From positions 1 through 64,000 of the forward strand of contig JABCZO010000016.1 in assembly GCA_013289615.1 (NCBI GenBank): DNA of 64,000 nt. The letters are read 5' to 3'. The number at the start of each line of letters is the position of its first letter. Within the stretch, counting starts at the first letter, position 1. The notes under the pieces are model-generated. The model ran no database searches. It saw only the letters and a list, made by a program, of their open reading frames with translations, and was not told the DNA's origin. The position numbers and the translations under genes were made by a program. Source of the DNA: Gammaproteobacteria bacterium. GTDB taxonomy: Bacteria > Pseudomonadota > Gammaproteobacteria > Steroidobacterales > Steroidobacteraceae. Positions 1 to 10,198 of this stretch are shown here, piece after piece.

Positions 1-46
1 CACTGGCGCAGCTGGTCAAATCTGCCGCCGGCGCCGGCAAACCTTG

Positions 47-775
47 TTAGAACCCGGGGCGCGGATCCAGAAACAGCAGTTTGAGCGATTCCGGAACGAT
101 CGATTTGTGACCCGCCCGGTCCGAGCCGGCAGCCGCCGCGGCGGCGTCGAGCTCCGCTGCAACCAGGTAATTTCGTCCCGTGTCGGGATCGACGCTCATC
201 GTTCTGGCCGTAGGCGCGGTCACGACGCCGCCGAGCGAGACAAAGGTCTGCGCGTCCTTCCCCTGAATGATCGACAATGTACCGTATTGACCGTTGGAGC
301 TGAAAACGAGCTTGCGCTTGGAATCGAATGCCGCCGCGTCAGAGCCGCGGCCAATCGGCAGCGTCGCGACGATTGCGCCAGTGTCCGTACTGACGACGAC
401 CAGCGTGCTATTGACGCAGCTCGCGAACAGCCGGCCACTCGCCGTGTCGATCGCCAATCCATGAGGTTTGCTGCAATTGGGAATCGACCAGCGCGCATCG
501 ACCTGGTTGGTCCTGGTGTCGACGCGGACGATTTGCTGCCTTTCCGCGCCGTTGACGTACAGCTTACCGTCCCCGCCGTCGACCGCGGACTCGAGCTTGC
601 CCCCGACCTGCACCGTGGCCATGGCGCTGTCTGTCCTGGGGTCGATCACCGTGAGAGTGCCGGAGTCGCCATTGACAACGAAAACGTGTTTGCCGGCGGA
701 AGCGTAGACCATCGCATCGGCATCTTCGCCGCCCTTGATTCGATTTAGTGGCCGTAGGGTCTTGAGATCGAAAGA
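47..775 (-). pseudogene. YncE-like beta-propeller protein, 5'-truncated
   Basis: Minus ORF 47..850 contains YncE-type repeats (FDLKTLRPLNRIKGG...VYASAGKHVFVVNGDSGTLTVIDPRTD...). Homology-like sequence begins mid-repeat at FDLKTL; the first ~25 codons overlap integrase sequence on the other strand and look non-native. The N-terminal half of the propeller is absent. Confidence 0.7.
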
Positions 776-807
776 GCCGGCCTCGCCAGCGCGACGGCGC
801 TGAAACC

Positions 808-1161
808 TCGAGTGCCGACACATGACCACGTTGCGCGCGGTGTTACGCAAGTGGTGCCGAATGGGACCATCTGAGCACGATTCCCAAAGTTCCTATGTTC
901 GAAGTGCGAACGACTGAGAAGCGATGGCTCACACCTGAAGAGGTTGGTGAACTTCGAAAACACTTGCCAAAACATCTAAAACTGGCTGCTGACCTTGCCG
1001 TGTATACCGGCATGCGCATTTCGTCGATGCTCAATTTGACTTGGGATCGCATCAACCTGGACGAGGCTCACGCATGGGTGCCGGGTCAGGGTCAGCACAT
1101 GAAGTCCGGCAAGCCGTTGGGGATTCAGTTCATTGAAGGAGCGATCACAACGAGCCGCTGA
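808..1161 (+). pseudogene. Tyrosine recombinase/integrase remnant (frameshifted and C-terminally truncated)
   Basis: Plus frame gives CRHMTTLRAVLRKWC (core-binding helix) from ~808, then after a frameshift near 860 EWDHLSTIPKVPMFEVRTTEKRWLTPEEVGELRKHLPKHLKLAADLAVYTGMRISSMLNLTWDRINLDEAHAWVPG. Catalytic Arg (TGMR) is present; the H-x-x-R and Tyr motifs are missing. Confidence 0.75.
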
Positions 1162-1208
1162 CGCATCAAACGATGTGGATGTTCTTAAGTTTCTCAGTGA
1201 CTTGGGCC

Positions 1209-1281
1209 TGGGTCGGGTGGGGCTCGAACCCACGACCAACGCCTTAAAAGGGCGCTGCTCTACCGACTGAGCTACCGACCC
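1209..1281 (-). tRNA. tRNA-Lys (anticodon TTT)
   Basis: Reverse complement GGGTCGGTAGCTCAGTCGGTAGAGCAGCGCCCTTTTAAGGCGTTGGTCGTGGGTTCGAGCCCCACCCGACCCA folds as a cloverleaf: 7-bp acceptor GGGTCGG/CCGACCC, anticodon loop CTTTTAA, T-loop TTCGAGC. Confidence 0.95.
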
Positions 1282-1338
1282 GCTGAGCGGCCGCGCATGA
1301 TAGACGAAAAGCCATTATCGCGGCACGCTGGCCCGGCG

Positions 1339-2028
1339 TCACTGGTAGCGGGTCGGATCGGTGATGCCCGCTGCCTCGAAGCCTTGACGCCGCAGCCGGC
1401 ACGAATCGCACTGGCCGCAGGCCTGCCCCGCGGCATCGGCCTGGTAGCACGACACGGTCATGGCGTAGTCGACCCCAAGCCCGATACCGTTTCGAATGAT
1501 CTGTGCCTTGCTCATCGAGATCAGCGGTGCATGCACGCGAAAGCAAGCGCCTTCGACGCCCGCCTTGGTCGCGAGCCGCGCCAGCTGCTCGAAGCTGCGG
1601 ATGAATTCGGGCCGGCAGTCCGGGTAGCCCGAATAATCGATGGCGTTGACGCCGACCACCAGGTTGCGCGCTTCGAGCACTTCGGCCCAGGCCAGCGCCA
1701 GTGCCAGTAACAGGGTATTGCGTGCCGGCACGTAGCTGACAGGAATGCCGCTGCTCGGTTGGTCGGGCAGCGGCAGACTCCAGTCGGTCAACGCCGAGCC
1801 GCCAATACCGGCCAGATCCACCTGCATCACGCGATGCTCATGCGCCGACAGTGCGTGCGCGACGCGCGCGGCGGCCGCGAGCTCGGATTGGTGACGCTGG
1901 CCGTAGGCAACCGTCAAGGCGTAGCAATCGAAGCCCTGGGCACGCGCCCAGGCGAGCGCGGTGCTCGAGTCGAGGCCGCCGGAGAGCAACACGACCGCGC
2001 GCCCGACGCTGTCAGCGGCCGGGCTCAT
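1339..2028 (-). CDS. queC: 7-cyano-7-deazaguanine synthase QueC
   Basis: [19 protein letters not shown]-loop, [36 protein letters not shown] zinc motif. Confidence 0.96.
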   Translation of the reverse strand: MSPAADSVGRAVVLLSGGLDSSTALAWARAQGFDCYALTVAYGQRHQSELAAAARVAHALSAHEHRVMQVDLAGIGGSALTDWSLPLPDQPSSGIPVSYVPARNTLLLALALAWAEVLEARNLVVGVNAIDYSGYPDCRPEFIRSFEQLARLATKAGVEGACFRVHAPLISMSKAQIIRNGIGLGVDYAMTVSCYQADAAGQACGQCDSCRLRRQGFEAAGITDPTRYQ

Positions 2029-2665
2029 TGCCCCACAGGTGCTTGTGCAACTGGATCTGGAAGCGCACCGGCAAACGGTCGGCCAGAATCCAGTCGGCGA
2101 GCTGTCGCGCCGCGAGCTGCTCGTGACTCGGCGAGAACAGCACCTGGCAGCGCTGTGCCAGCTGCAACGCTGCTACCTTGCCGCGACTCCATTCGTAATC
2201 GCTGCGGTCACAGAGCACGAACTTGATCTGCTCTTCCGGCCGCAGCAGCGCCAGTTGATCGTAGCGATTACGGTGCTCTTCGCCCGACCCCGGCGTCTTG
2301 ACGTCGACGATGCGGATCACGCGCGCATCGACCGTGTCGATCGGCAGCGCGCCGCTGGTCTCGAGCGATACCCGAAAGCCGGCCTCGGCCAGAGTTTTCA
2401 GCAGCGCCAGGCAGTGCGGTTGTGCCAGCGGCTCGCCGCCGGTGACGCAGACGTAGCGTGCTTCAAATTCGCGCACGCGCTCGACGATGGCGGGAAGCTG
2501 CCACCACTCGCCGCCGTGAAAGGCATAGGCGGTATCGCAATATTGGCAGCGCAGCGGGCAACCGGTCAGGCGAATGAACACCGTCGGGATTCCAACCGTA
2601 TCCGCTTCGCCTTGCAGCGAGTAGAAGATTTCCGTGAGCTTGAGCCGGACGCTCAAAGCGCGCAC
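2012..2665 (-). CDS. queE: 7-carboxy-7-deazaguanine synthase QueE (radical SAM)
   Basis: [38 protein letters not shown] with radical SAM CxxxCxxC-like motif; adjacent to queC. Confidence 0.96.
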   Translation of the reverse strand: MRALSVRLKLTEIFYSLQGEADTVGIPTVFIRLTGCPLRCQYCDTAYAFHGGEWWQLPAIVERVREFEARYVCVTGGEPLAQPHCLALLKTLAEAGFRVSLETSGALPIDTVDARVIRIVDVKTPGSGEEHRNRYDQLALLRPEEQIKFVLCDRSDYEWSRGKVAALQLAQRCQVLFSPSHEQLAARQLADWILADRLPVRFQIQLHKHLWGNEPGR

Positions 2666-3424
2666 CTAATGCTCGTCGGCGGGAATGTTCTGCAGTCTTG
2701 CAGCCGCGAGTTTTGCCGCATCGCTGTTCGGGAAACGCTGCATCACCTGTTTCAGAGTGGCGCGCGCGTCAGTCAGCTTCTTCTGATCGATCTGCGTCAG
2801 CCCGAGCTTCAGCAGCGCGTCGGGAACCTTGGGTGACTGCGGATATTGCTCGCCGACGGCACGAAACGTGGCGGCGGCATTGTCGTAGTCGTGGGTGACG
2901 TAGTAGGCCTCGCCCAGCCAGTACTGGGCGTTGCCGGCGAGCTGGCTCTGCGGATAGCTGCGCAGGAAGTCGCGAAAGCGCGTGATGGCGCTGGGGTAGT
3001 CGGTGGACTTGAGTGCATCGAACGCGCGCGTATAGGCGGCCTGCTCGCCGCCGCTATCCGCACCGGCGCCGCTGCCATCGCCAGGCCCGGCCGCGCTCTT
3101 CGCCCCCGGCTGCAGCGCCGACAGCCGCCGGTCGAGATCGGCATACAGGTCACGCTGCTGCTTGCGCAGCATGTCGTTGCTGTTTTGCAGCTCTTCGAGC
3201 TCGCCGCGCAGCTGGCGCATCTGCGCCTCGATCGCATCGAGGCGCTGCGACAGTTGCATCAGGCCCTGGTTGACGTGCTCGACGCGCCCGAGCCGCTCAT
3301 CGACGTCATTGAGCTTGACCACCGTCGGATCGGGCTGCGCCGGCGTCGACTCGCAGCCGGCCAGCGCCAGCGTCGATATCGCGAGGCACAGCCATCGGCG
3401 CAGCAACGGAGACATCATGGCCAC
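2666..3424 (-). CDS. cpoB: Cell division coordinator CpoB (YbgF), TPR protein
   Basis: N-terminal coiled coil and C-terminal TPRs (YTRAFDALKSTDYPSAITRFRDFLRSYPQSQLAGNAQYWLGEAYY); downstream of pal. Confidence 0.93.
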   Translation of the reverse strand: MAMMSPLLRRWLCLAISTLALAGCESTPAQPDPTVVKLNDVDERLGRVEHVNQGLMQLSQRLDAIEAQMRQLRGELEELQNSNDMLRKQQRDLYADLDRRLSALQPGAKSAAGPGDGSGAGADSGGEQAAYTRAFDALKSTDYPSAITRFRDFLRSYPQSQLAGNAQYWLGEAYYVTHDYDNAAATFRAVGEQYPQSPKVPDALLKLGLTQIDQKKLTDARATLKQVMQRFPNSDAAKLAAARLQNIPADEH

Positions 3425-3425
3425 T

Positions 3426-3971
3426 TCAGTTCAGATAGACGATGTCGACCCGTCGATTGCGTGCCCAGGCCTCTTCCGTGTGCCCGGTGACCGCCGGCCG
3501 CTCCTCGCCATAGCTCACGGTGGTGATCTGCGTGTCGATCACCCCCTGCAGCGTCAGCGCCCGACGCACCGACTGCGCGCGCCGCTCGCCGAGGCCAATG
3601 TTGTATTCGCGCGAGCCGCGCTCGTCGGTATTGCCCTCCAATCGCACCCGGATGTTCGGGTTCGCGGCCAGGTAGCGCGCATGGGCGGTGACCAGGCCGT
3701 TGTATTCGGACTTGACCTCGCTGCTGTCGAAGTCGAAATAAATCGTCCGATTCTGCAGCTGGGCGCCCGATGGGCCGGCCACACCCGCGCCGGTACCGCC
3801 GGCAACGCCGGCGCCGTAGGCGCTCGAAGCGTCCGCGCCCGCGGTCAGGGATTGATCGGCCGGCACCGCGGCATTGCTGCTGGTTGCGGTCGGGCGCGGC
3901 TTTTTGCTGCTGCAGCCGGCAGCCAGCGAGACGCCGAGCACAGCGATCAGGATGAGAACCGTCTTGTTCAT
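3426..3971 (-). CDS. pal: Peptidoglycan-associated lipoprotein Pal
   Basis: Lipobox LAAGC; OmpA-C domain IYFDFDSSEVKSEYNGLVTAHARYLAANPNIRVRLEGNTDERGSREYNIGLGERRAQSV. Confidence 0.97.
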   Translation of the reverse strand: MNKTVLILIAVLGVSLAAGCSSKKPRPTATSSNAAVPADQSLTAGADASSAYGAGVAGGTGAGVAGPSGAQLQNRTIYFDFDSSEVKSEYNGLVTAHARYLAANPNIRVRLEGNTDERGSREYNIGLGERRAQSVRRALTLQGVIDTQITTVSYGEERPAVTGHTEEAWARNRRVDIVYLN

Positions 3972-4066
3972 GTCGCTACTCCATTAGTCGCTGCCGGGTC
4001 GCGGCAGCCGCCTTATTACCACACTGTGCCTTCAGTCACACCTGCCGAGGCCTTAATCGGGCAGCG

Positions 4067-5422
4067 CTAGCGCGGAAAGGGTCCCCACACCGGCTCACGC
4101 ACCTCGCCCTGATCCGACTTCAGCCGTTGCGTGACCAGGCCGTCGACCGACACGGTCTGCAGTGTGCCGACCTCGCCGTCACGGCCGGCGTAAATGACGA
4201 CGGCACCGTTGGGTGCAAAACTCGGCGACTCATCCAGGGCGCCGTGCGAGAGCACGCTCACGGTGCCGGAGGCCAGATCCTGCACCGCGATCCGATAGTT
4301 GCCGCCCTCGCGCGTCACGAAGGCGATCTTCTTGCCATCCGGCGACAGGCGCGGGCGTGCGTTATATCCGGAACCGAAGGTGATGCGTTCAACGCGCTTG
4401 GGCTGGGCGATATCGACCTTATAGATCTGCGGGCCGCCGGCGCGATCCGACGTGAAATACACGCTCTTGCCGTCCGGACTCCAGGCCGGCTCGGTATCGA
4501 CCGCCGGATCATCCGTCAGCCGCGTGAGCCCCTGGGTGCTCAGATCGAGCAGCCAGACGTCGAGGTTGCCGCCGGCGCCCGACAGTGTCAGCGCCAGGCG
4601 TGTGCCGTCGGGCGAATAGGCCGGTGCCCCGTTGACACCCACCCGGGCCGACACCAGCTGGCGCTCACCGGTGCGCACTTTCTGCACGTACACGCCCGAC
4701 AGCCGGTTTTCAAATGACACGTAGGCCAGCCACTGCTCGTCGGGCGACCACGCCGGGGACATGATCGGCTGCGACGACTCGAGAATCACCTTGGGATTCT
4801 CGCCGTCGGCGTCGGCAACGATGAGCTGGAAGCGCTGGCTGGGCGGCTTTCCCTGCACCGCCACGTAGGCGATGCGCGTGGCGAAGGCGCCACGCACGCC
4901 GAGCACCTTCCCATAGATGAAATCGCTCACCAGATGCGCAGCGTTACGCAGGCTGCCGGCGTTGGCGATGAACTTCTGGCTGGCGACGCGCGTGCCAGTC
5001 TGAATATTGATCAGATCGCAGTCGATGTCGAGCTCGCCGGCGGAGGGCGCGGTGACGCGGCCGACGACCACGTAGTCGTTGCCCGCCGCCTTCCAGTCGG
5101 CCGCCTGCACATCATTAGCGCTGGTCGGGGTGGTCAGCATGTCGCGCCGCTGCATGGCGCGAAAGCGTGCGCTGCTCTCCAGGTCGTGTTGAACCACCGC
5201 GGCGACGTCAAAGCCGCCGTCCGCCGGCACCGCGCGGCCGAACGGAACGATAGCGATCGGTATCGGATCGGTGACGCCCTTGGTGATCAGGATCTGCAGC
5301 TCGGCGTGCGCTGGCGCGACGCCCAGGCCGAAGGCCGCCAGCGCCAGCAGGGCGCAGCCACGAACTTGGCGCGCGCGCTGTCGCAACGGTCCCGCCACCC
5401 TATCGGTCATTAGGTTATTCAT
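4067..5422 (-). CDS. tolB: Tol-Pal system translocation protein TolB
   Basis: AELQILITKGVTDPIPIAIVPFG N-terminal domain followed by WD-like propeller (SPAWSPDEQWLAYVSFE...). Start set at MNNLM; 5410 or 5455 are alternatives. Confidence 0.96.
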   Translation of the reverse strand: MNNLMTDRVAGPLRQRARQVRGCALLALAAFGLGVAPAHAELQILITKGVTDPIPIAIVPFGRAVPADGGFDVAAVVQHDLESSARFRAMQRRDMLTTPTSANDVQAADWKAAGNDYVVVGRVTAPSAGELDIDCDLINIQTGTRVASQKFIANAGSLRNAAHLVSDFIYGKVLGVRGAFATRIAYVAVQGKPPSQRFQLIVADADGENPKVILESSQPIMSPAWSPDEQWLAYVSFENRLSGVYVQKVRTGERQLVSARVGVNGAPAYSPDGTRLALTLSGAGGNLDVWLLDLSTQGLTRLTDDPAVDTEPAWSPDGKSVYFTSDRAGGPQIYKVDIAQPKRVERITFGSGYNARPRLSPDGKKIAFVTREGGNYRIAVQDLASGTVSVLSHGALDESPSFAPNGAVVIYAGRDGEVGTLQTVSVDGLVTQRLKSDQGEVREPVWGPFPR

Positions 5423-6275
5423 CGGGCGCGAACGTAACATCGATGTTTGGATCAAACAATGCCGGATCCGAGGGCGCGGGCAGCGGCGAGGCCCGGTAGG
5501 CGGCGGTTTCCACCGACTGTCTTACCGCCTCATCGCCATTGCAGCCCGCCACCACCACATGCGTGATCTCACCGCCCGGGATCTGCGTGATGTGCAGGCT
5601 GCACTTCACGCCCGCCCGCGCACTCGAGGGGCGAATCCACGCGCGGTTGATCCGCGCTGTGATCAACGCCAGATACTCGGCCTTGGCCGGACTGGATTGC
5701 ACTGCATTGAGATGTTCTTCACTGGCCAGCTGTGAGCGCAGATCCGCCTCGCGCTGCGCACGTTCCTGTTCGAGTTTGCGCTGCTGGGCGAGCTGCTGCG
5801 CCTTGCGGTCGGCCTCGGCCTTGGCGGCAGCGGCGCGCTCGGCGTCCGCCTTTGCGGCAGCGGCACGCTCGGCCTCCGCCCTGGCCGCCTGGGCTTTTTC
5901 GGCGGCGGCCCGCTCGGCCTGCTCCTCGGCAGCGCGCTTCTCCTGCGCCGCGCGCTCCTGTTCCTGGGCTTTTTGCCGCGCCTCCTGTTCCGCATGCGCC
6001 CGCTCCTCACGTGCCTGCTGTTCCGCATGCTCATCGTGCGCGGGCGGTGGTGGTGGCGGATTTTCGGGTGGCGCTGGGTTCGGCGCGGGCGGCGCGGATG
6101 GCGCAGCCTGCGGCGGCGCATCGCGCACCACCGTTGCCTCGATGGCCAGGCTCGGCGCGGTCACCGTGGGCTGCCGGTACTGCCACCATCCCCAGAGCAG
6201 TGCGCCGACGATCGCTGCATGGATCAGTATCGACAGCACGATCGACAGGATGCGATCGCTCCGGCGTTCACTCAT
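5415..6275 (-). CDS. tolA: Cell envelope integrity protein TolA
   Basis: N-terminal TM helix, long Ala/Glu/Lys-rich helical domain, C-terminal TolA/TonB-like domain; in tolQRAB order. Confidence 0.93.
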   Translation of the reverse strand: MSERRSDRILSIVLSILIHAAIVGALLWGWWQYRQPTVTAPSLAIEATVVRDAPPQAAPSAPPAPNPAPPENPPPPPPAHDEHAEQQAREERAHAEQEARQKAQEQERAAQEKRAAEEQAERAAAEKAQAARAEAERAAAAKADAERAAAAKAEADRKAQQLAQQRKLEQERAQREADLRSQLASEEHLNAVQSSPAKAEYLALITARINRAWIRPSSARAGVKCSLHITQIPGGEITHVVVAGCNGDEAVRQSVETAAYRASPLPAPSDPALFDPNIDVTFAPDE

Positions 6276-6718
6276 GGCCGGGTCGGTGCCTTGGGCAGCG
6301 GGTCGGTCTGGAAGCCGACCTTATGGGCGCCGGCCTGCTGCAGAATGACCATGGCCTGCACCACGCGGCCGTAATTGACTGCCTTATCGCCATTGACCAG
6401 CACCGCGCGTTCCGGCGCGCGTCGTAGTGCCGCGGTCGCGCGCACCAGCGCGGTCTGATCGTCGATCGGCTGGCGCGGATTGGCGCCCAGATTGAGGTAC
6501 AGCTGGCCCTGGGCGTCGATCGACAGCACCAGCGGGGTCAGGTTCGCCTGGGCGGGGATCGGTTCGGCAGCCGCCTTCGGCAGGTCGACCTTGATCCCCT
6601 GGGTCAACAGCGGCGCCGTGATCATGAAAATGATCAGCAGCACCAGCATCACATCGATGTACGGCACGACGTTGATGTCGCCCATCAGCCGGCGCTTGCC
6701 TTTGGTGAGAGCGGGCAT
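6272..6718 (-). CDS. tolR: Tol-Pal system protein TolR (ExbD family)
   Basis: MGDINVVPYIDVMLVLLIIFMITAPLLTQGIKVDLPKA. Confidence 0.96.
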   Translation of the reverse strand: MPALTKGKRRLMGDINVVPYIDVMLVLLIIFMITAPLLTQGIKVDLPKAAAEPIPAQANLTPLVLSIDAQGQLYLNLGANPRQPIDDQTALVRATAALRRAPERAVLVNGDKAVNYGRVVQAMVILQQAGAHKVGFQTDPLPKAPTRP

Positions 6719-6719
6719 A

Positions 6720-7454
6720 TCAGCTCCTTATTCCGGCCGACGGTGCCGCCGGCGCGCTCGAGCCGACCGAGGCCCCGGCCGGGCCGCGCCCGGCATAGCG
6801 CTGCAGAATGGTCGACAGCTCCTCCATGAACGCGTCGTAGCGCAACTCCAGGCGGCTCGCCTGATCGGCGTAGCGGTTGTAGGCCACCACCGCCGGAATA
6901 GCGGCAAACAGACCGATCGCGGTGGTCACCAGCGCCTCGGATATCCCGGGGGCGACCATTGCCAGTGTTGCCTGCTGCACGTTTCCGAGCGAGCTGAATG
7001 CATTCATGATGCCCCAGACGGTGCCGAACAGCCCGACGTAGGGACTGGTGGAACCGACCGTGGCCAGCGTCGCCAGGCTGTGCTCGAGCCGCTCGATCTC
7101 CTTGAGCTGCGCGACGCGCATCGCGCGGCGCGAGCCTTCCAACAACATGTCCGCCGCGACCCCGCCCTGCGCCCGCAGCCGCGCGAATTCGCGAAAGCCG
7201 AACTCGAAGATGCTCTCCATGCCGGTGGCGCTGCCACGCGACTCGATGGCGCGATACAGCGAACTCAGGTCGCCACCGGACCAGAAACTGTTCTCGAAGC
7301 GATCGGCGTCGCGCTGCGCGCGCCCTACCACCAGGCGCTTGCGAAAGATGATGGCCCAGGACATCAGCGAGGCGGCCAGCAGAATGCCGATGACAATCTG
7401 CACCACCAGGCTGGACTGCACGATCATACGAAGAATCGACATCTCGCCGCCCAT
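6720..7454 (-). CDS. tolQ: Tol-Pal system protein TolQ (ExbB family)
   Basis: LATLATVGSTSPYVGLFGTVWGIMNAF...GISEALVTTAIGLFAAIPAVVAYN. Confidence 0.97.
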   Translation of the reverse strand: MGGEMSILRMIVQSSLVVQIVIGILLAASLMSWAIIFRKRLVVGRAQRDADRFENSFWSGGDLSSLYRAIESRGSATGMESIFEFGFREFARLRAQGGVAADMLLEGSRRAMRVAQLKEIERLEHSLATLATVGSTSPYVGLFGTVWGIMNAFSSLGNVQQATLAMVAPGISEALVTTAIGLFAAIPAVVAYNRYADQASRLELRYDAFMEELSTILQRYAGRGPAGASVGSSAPAAPSAGIRS

Positions 7455-7488
7455 CAGCTACTCCTTGGGTTGCCGGCGCACGGCATGC

Positions 7489-7892
7489 TCATGCCGGCAA
7501 CTCTCTGACTATGACTGGCGGCAGGCGCCGTGGTTTCAGCGTCGCGGCGTCGAGGCAGGCGACGCGTACCGCGGCGCTCAGGAGCAACTCGCCCTCGAGC
7601 GGCTCGCGCCAGATGCGCTGCGAAAATAGGATGCTTGCGCCGCCTTCGCGCGCTGGCTCGCAGCTGATCGACAGCAGATCATCGAGCCGCGCCGGACGCC
7701 GGAACTGCGCCTCGAGCGCCACCACCGAGAACACCACTCCGGGGTCGCTCGCCAGCGCCAGCTGCGACACGCCGTGCGCGCGCAGCCACTCGGTACGCGA
7801 GCGCTCCAGGAACCGAAGATAATTCGCATAGTAAACAATACCTCCGGCATCGGTGTCTTCCCAGTAGACGCGCGCCTGCCAGACGAAGGGGA

Positions 7893-7896
<4 letters not shown>
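7489..7896 (-). CDS. ybgC: Acyl-CoA thioesterase YbgC
   Basis: [31 protein letters not shown] hotdog-fold active-site motif; upstream of tolQ. Confidence 0.95.
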
Positions 7897-8938
<1,042 letters not shown>

Positions 8939-8942
<4 letters not shown>

Positions 8943-9553
8943 GCGCGCACCGCGGCCTGCAGCGCACGCCGGATCAGCTCTTCGGTGGACAAGGTGGCGA
9001 TCTCGGCACCGACTGCCTTGAGCAGCTTTGTCGCCTCCACCGGTTTGTAGCCGAGTGACACCAGCGCACCATATGCCTCGGCTTCGGCGCCCTGTTGCGC
9101 GTCGCCGGAGCCGCGGCCGGCGCCGGCCGGTCCAACGCCGGGCTGATCGAGTCGATCGCGCATCTCGACGATCAGTCGTTCGGCGATCTTGCGGCCGACC
9201 CCGGGAATACGGGTCAGCGCGGCCGCGTCGTGCTCGCGCACAGCATGCGCAAACGTGGCCGCAGTCCCGCCCGAGAGTATCGCCAGGGCGATTCGCGGCC
9301 CGACACCCGACACCTTCAGCAGGTTGCGAAACAGCGTGCGCTCCTCGAGGCTGGCAAATCCATACAGGATGTGCGCGTCCTCGCGCACCAGCAGGTGCGT
9401 CAACAGCCGGGTGCGCTCGCCGACCGGCGGCAGGCTGTAAAAGGTAGACATCGGCGCCTCGACTTCATAGCCGATGCCGCCGACTTCGAGCAGCAGATGC
9501 GGCGGTGACTTATAGGCGAGCACGCCGGCGAGCGTTCCGATCATGGCCCGCAA
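8939..9553 (-). CDS. ruvA: Holliday junction branch migration protein RuvA
   Basis: [28 protein letters not shown]...[15 protein letters not shown]...[16 protein letters not shown]. Confidence 0.97.
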
Positions 9554-9562
9554 GCCCGCCGC

Positions 9563-10153
9563 TCAGGCAACATCGACCGCATCGAGCGCGCCCAGACGAC
9601 GCGTCTGCGCATGACACAGCGCCACCGCGAGCGCATCGGCGGCATCGGCCGCGAGCCTGATCTCCAGCAGCAACAGCGTGCGCACCATCTGCGCGACCTG
9701 CGGCTTGGCCGCCGCACCATAGCCGGTAACCGCCATCTTGATGGCCCGGGGGGCATATTCGTGCACACTGGCACCAAGCGACGCGGCGGCGCACAAGGCC
9801 ACGCCGCGCGCCTGGCCGAGCTTCAGGGCGCTGTCGGGATTGCGATGCACGAACACGCGCTCGATCGCCACCGTGTCGGGCCTATGTTCGGCCACCAGCG
9901 CGCTGATCGCGGCATAGATGCGCTGCAGCCGCACCACCATGTCGTGCCCGATCACGTCGACGCAGCCGCTGGCGACATGGCGCTCGCCGCTGCCGCGACA
10001 ATCGATGATTCCATAGCCGGTGCGCTGCGAGCCCGGGTCCAGACCGAGTACGCGGCAGTCGCGCGCGACCAGCCTGATCGACGCCGCAGCCGCCGGCGCG
10101 GCAGCGGTGCGCGGCCGGAATGTGCGCCAGGACCTGCTCGGGTATCGCGTCAT
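9563..10153 (-). CDS. ruvC: Crossover junction endodeoxyribonuclease RuvC
   Basis: VLGLDPGSQRTGYGII...VAIERVFVHRNPDSALKLGQARGVALCAA...DAADALAVALCHA. Native start probably ~25-30 codons inside the ORF. Confidence 0.96.
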   Translation of the reverse strand: MTRYPSRSWRTFRPRTAAAPAAAASIRLVARDCRVLGLDPGSQRTGYGIIDCRGSGERHVASGCVDVIGHDMVVRLQRIYAAISALVAEHRPDTVAIERVFVHRNPDSALKLGQARGVALCAAASLGASVHEYAPRAIKMAVTGYGAAAKPQVAQMVRTLLLLEIRLAADAADALAVALCHAQTRRLGALDAVDVA

Positions 10154-10198
10154 CTATCCATTCCTCAAACGCACTTGCTGTAGCCGGCCATACCTTGA

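Noticed and set aside
5750-6100. Repetitive Ala/Glu/Lys tract suggesting a DNA repeat
   Set aside because: It is the normal low-complexity helical domain of TolA.
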